Shown: one piece after another, positions 4,660 through 5,811 of the stretch
Numbering within the stretch: the first letter of the stretch is position 1
How the letters are laid out: each line of letters starts with the position of its first letter
DNA from: Longimonas sp046498435
GTDB taxonomy: Bacteria > Bacteroidota > Rhodothermia > Rhodothermales > Salinibacteraceae
Direction of reading: 5' to 3'
Length of the DNA stretch: 5,811 nucleotides
Assembly: GCF_046498435.1 (NCBI RefSeq)
Contig: NZ_JAWOAR010000344.1
Coordinates: forward strand, 1-5,811
Position numbers and translations under genes: made by a program
Notes under the pieces: generated by a model
The model's database searches: none
What the model saw: only the letters and a program-made list of their open reading frames with translations
What the model was told of the DNA's origin: nothing

Positions 4660-5673
4660 ATGACCGACGACGCCCCCTCGAACGCCGATTCTGTTGTTGT
4701 ATCAGGCATTCAGCCCTCGGGCCGCCTGCATATTGGCAACTACTTTGGTGCGCTCCGCCAGCACCTCGACCTGCACACGCAGCACGAGGCGTACTACTTC
4801 ATCGTGAACTACCATGCGCTCACGTCGCTGCACGATGCCGACAAGATGCGCGAGTACACGATGGATGTGGCGCTCGACTACCTGGCCCTCGGCTTCGACC
4901 CCGACGAGGCCGCGCTCTTCATCCAGAGCGATGTGCCCGAGGTTACCGAACTCGCCTGGATCTTCTACAACCTGATGCCGGTGTCGCGCCTGGAGCGCGG
5001 GGTGTCGTACAAGGAGAAGGTGGCGCAGGGCCTGAACCCGAATGCCGGGCTTTTGAACTACCCTGTGTTGCAAGCCGCCGACATCCTCATCTACGGCGGC
5101 ACGCAGGTGCCCGTGGGGGCCGACCAGAAGCAGCACATCGAGATCACGCGCGACCTGGCCCAGCGCTTCAACAACACGTTCTGCCCCGACGACGACCCGC
5201 TCTTTACGCTGCCCGAGCCGTACATCCTCGACGACGTTTCGGTCGTGCCGGGCATCGACGGGCAGAAGATGTCGAAGAGCTATGGCAACACCATCGGCAT
5301 CTTCGACGAAGGCAAGGCGCTCAAGAAGAAGGTCATGAGCATCGTTACGGATTCGACGCCGCTCGACGAGCCGAAGGACCCTGAGCAGTGCAACGTGTTT
5401 GCGCTCATCAAGCTGTTTGCGGAGGCGGAGCACCGTGCCGAAATCGCCGAACAGTACCGGGCCGGCGGATACGGATACGGCCACGCCAAGAAAGAACTCC
5501 TGGGACTGATCGACGACTTCTTCGCCGAAGCGCGCGCACGGCGTCACGAACTGGAGCAGCGTCCCGACTACGTCCGCGATGTGCTGCGTGAGGGCGCCAA
5601 GCGAGCCCGCCAGAAAACCGAACCCCTCATGGCCCAGGTCCGCAACGCCACCGGATTAATGACAGCCGTGTGA
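4660..5673 (+). CDS. trpS: Tryptophanyl-tRNA synthetase
   Basis: This 337-residue class Ic aminoacyl-tRNA synthetase activates tryptophan with ATP and charges tRNA-Trp. The first signature is PSGRLHIGNY (19-28), with HIGN at 24-27 as the HIGH motif. The tryptophan pocket region follows (YYFIVNYHALT, then PVLQAADILIYGGTQVPVGADQKQH, with GADQ at 153-156). The second signature KMSKS is at 203-207 in GIDGQKMSKSYGNTI. The C-terminal helical part runs to the end, and total length matches bacterial TrpRS of about 330 residues. ATG at 4660 puts the HIGH motif at the usual distance from the start; an upstream GTG at 4606 would add 18 residues with no family match. Placement two genes after attenuated trpE suggests that the charging enzyme may respond to the same charged-tRNA signal if transcription reads through. 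Confidence 0.97.
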   Translation: MTDDAPSNADSVVVSGIQPSGRLHIGNYFGALRQHLDLHTQHEAYYFIVNYHALTSLHDADKMREYTMDVALDYLALGFDPDEAALFIQSDVPEVTELAWIFYNLMPVSRLERGVSYKEKVAQGLNPNAGLLNYPVLQAADILIYGGTQVPVGADQKQHIEITRDLAQRFNNTFCPDDDPLFTLPEPYILDDVSVVPGIDGQKMSKSYGNTIGIFDEGKALKKKVMSIVTDSTPLDEPKDPEQCNVFALIKLFAEAEHRAEIAEQYRAGGYGYGHAKKELLGLIDDFFAEARARRHELEQRPDYVRDVLREGAKRARQKTEPLMAQVRNATGLMTAV

Positions 5674-5685
5674 GACCGTGCCCCC

Positions 5686-5811
5686 TCAGTCTCGCCGTAA
5701 CGACGCAGCGCGCTGCGTCGCCACAGGTAGACAGTAACTCACCTTGGGCGGATTGGTAAAAATGATGTCCAACCCCGAAAGCTGGTGCGGTCCTGCCAAC
5801 CACGCACGGGA
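5686..5811 (-). CDS. Possible partial - strand reading frame with an NPP motif
   Basis: Reading the - strand from the right edge gives 41 open codons ending at a TGA (5688-5686). The first part reads LAGPHQLSGLDIIFTNPPK, which recalls the D..FTNPP(Y/F/K) motif IV of N6-adenine DNA methyltransferases. The last part is simply the translated palindrome (ATQRAASLRRD). An NPP motif this close to a C-terminus would be unusual, so the frame may be a gene fragment extended by the repeat, or chance. It competes with a + strand start at 5762/5765. Confidence 0.2.
   Translation of the reverse strand, partial: SRAWLAGPHQLSGLDIIFTNPPKVSYCLPVATQRAASLRRD
5701..5720. repeat. Perfect 20-bp palindrome downstream of trpS
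   Basis: CGACGCAGCG is followed immediately by its exact reverse complement, making a 2 x 10-bp inverted repeat with no spacer. GT and AC just outside could add two more pairs across a two-base mismatch. There is no T-run on either side. On the - strand it reads ATQRAAS, a translation familiar from dispersed intergenic palindromes in other genomes. It may be such an element, a transcript-end structure for trpS, or a protein-binding site. The palindrome is certain; its role is not. Confidence 0.75.
5765..5811 (+). CDS. Possible start of a + strand gene cut by the window edge
   Basis: An A-rich stretch (GTAAAA) leads into two overlapping-style starts, ATG ATG at 5762-5767, and the frame stays open to the edge (MSNPESWCGPANHAR...). 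The A-rich context resembles that of the DUF433 start. Only 15 residues are visible and no family can be named. It is mutually exclusive with the - strand frame described at 5686-5811 unless the two overlap. Confidence 0.2.
   Translation, partial: MSNPESWCGPANHAR

Noticed and set aside
4702..5547. 281-codon - strand frame opposite trpS
   Set aside because: It is the antisense shadow of a GC-rich gene, with a Val/Leu/His/Arg-rich translation and no recognisable domain.

Overview
The window is a moderately GC-rich, densely coding stretch of bacterial chromosome with every confident gene on the + strand. The proteins are rich in Asp and Glu (runs of two or three Asp in TrpE and TrpS). No start codon is preceded by a recognisable Shine-Dalgarno sequence. 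Together these suggest a halophilic member of the Bacteroidota/Rhodothermota side of the tree, of the Salinibacter/Salisaeta/Longimonas kind. That placement is inferred from composition and style, not from a search.

Left part (1-2170): a UbiE-like SAM-dependent methyltransferase (13-732); then, behind a promoter-like TTGCAA-N17-TACACT, a fold-type II PLP enzyme of the cysteine synthase/cystathionine beta-synthase family (840-1802), followed by a stem-loop; then a small DUF433 antitoxin-like gene (1937-2170) without a visible intact toxin partner.

Middle (2171-2539) has no conventional gene but is the most informative part. After an interspersed-repeat-like sequence and a short pyrimidine-rich tandem repeat comes what reads as a complete tryptophan attenuator: a promoter (TTGCAA-N17-TATATA), a 26-residue leader peptide with three consecutive Trp codons (2365-2445), mutually exclusive RNA pairings 1:2, 2:3 and 3:4, and a 10-bp terminator hairpin with seven T's (2479-2513), 26 bases before the trpE start. 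The predicted transcription start falls on the A of the leader ATG, so the leader mRNA is probably leaderless.

Right part (2540-5673): trpE (anthranilate synthase component I, with the LLES feedback motif), an unrecognised 156-residue helical protein, and trpS (tryptophanyl-tRNA synthetase). If transcription reads through all three, one sensor of charged tRNA-Trp would control both tryptophan synthesis and tryptophan charging. The end (5674-5811) holds a perfect 20-bp palindrome and an undecided coding edge: a partial - strand frame with an NPP motif, or a + strand gene starting at 5765.
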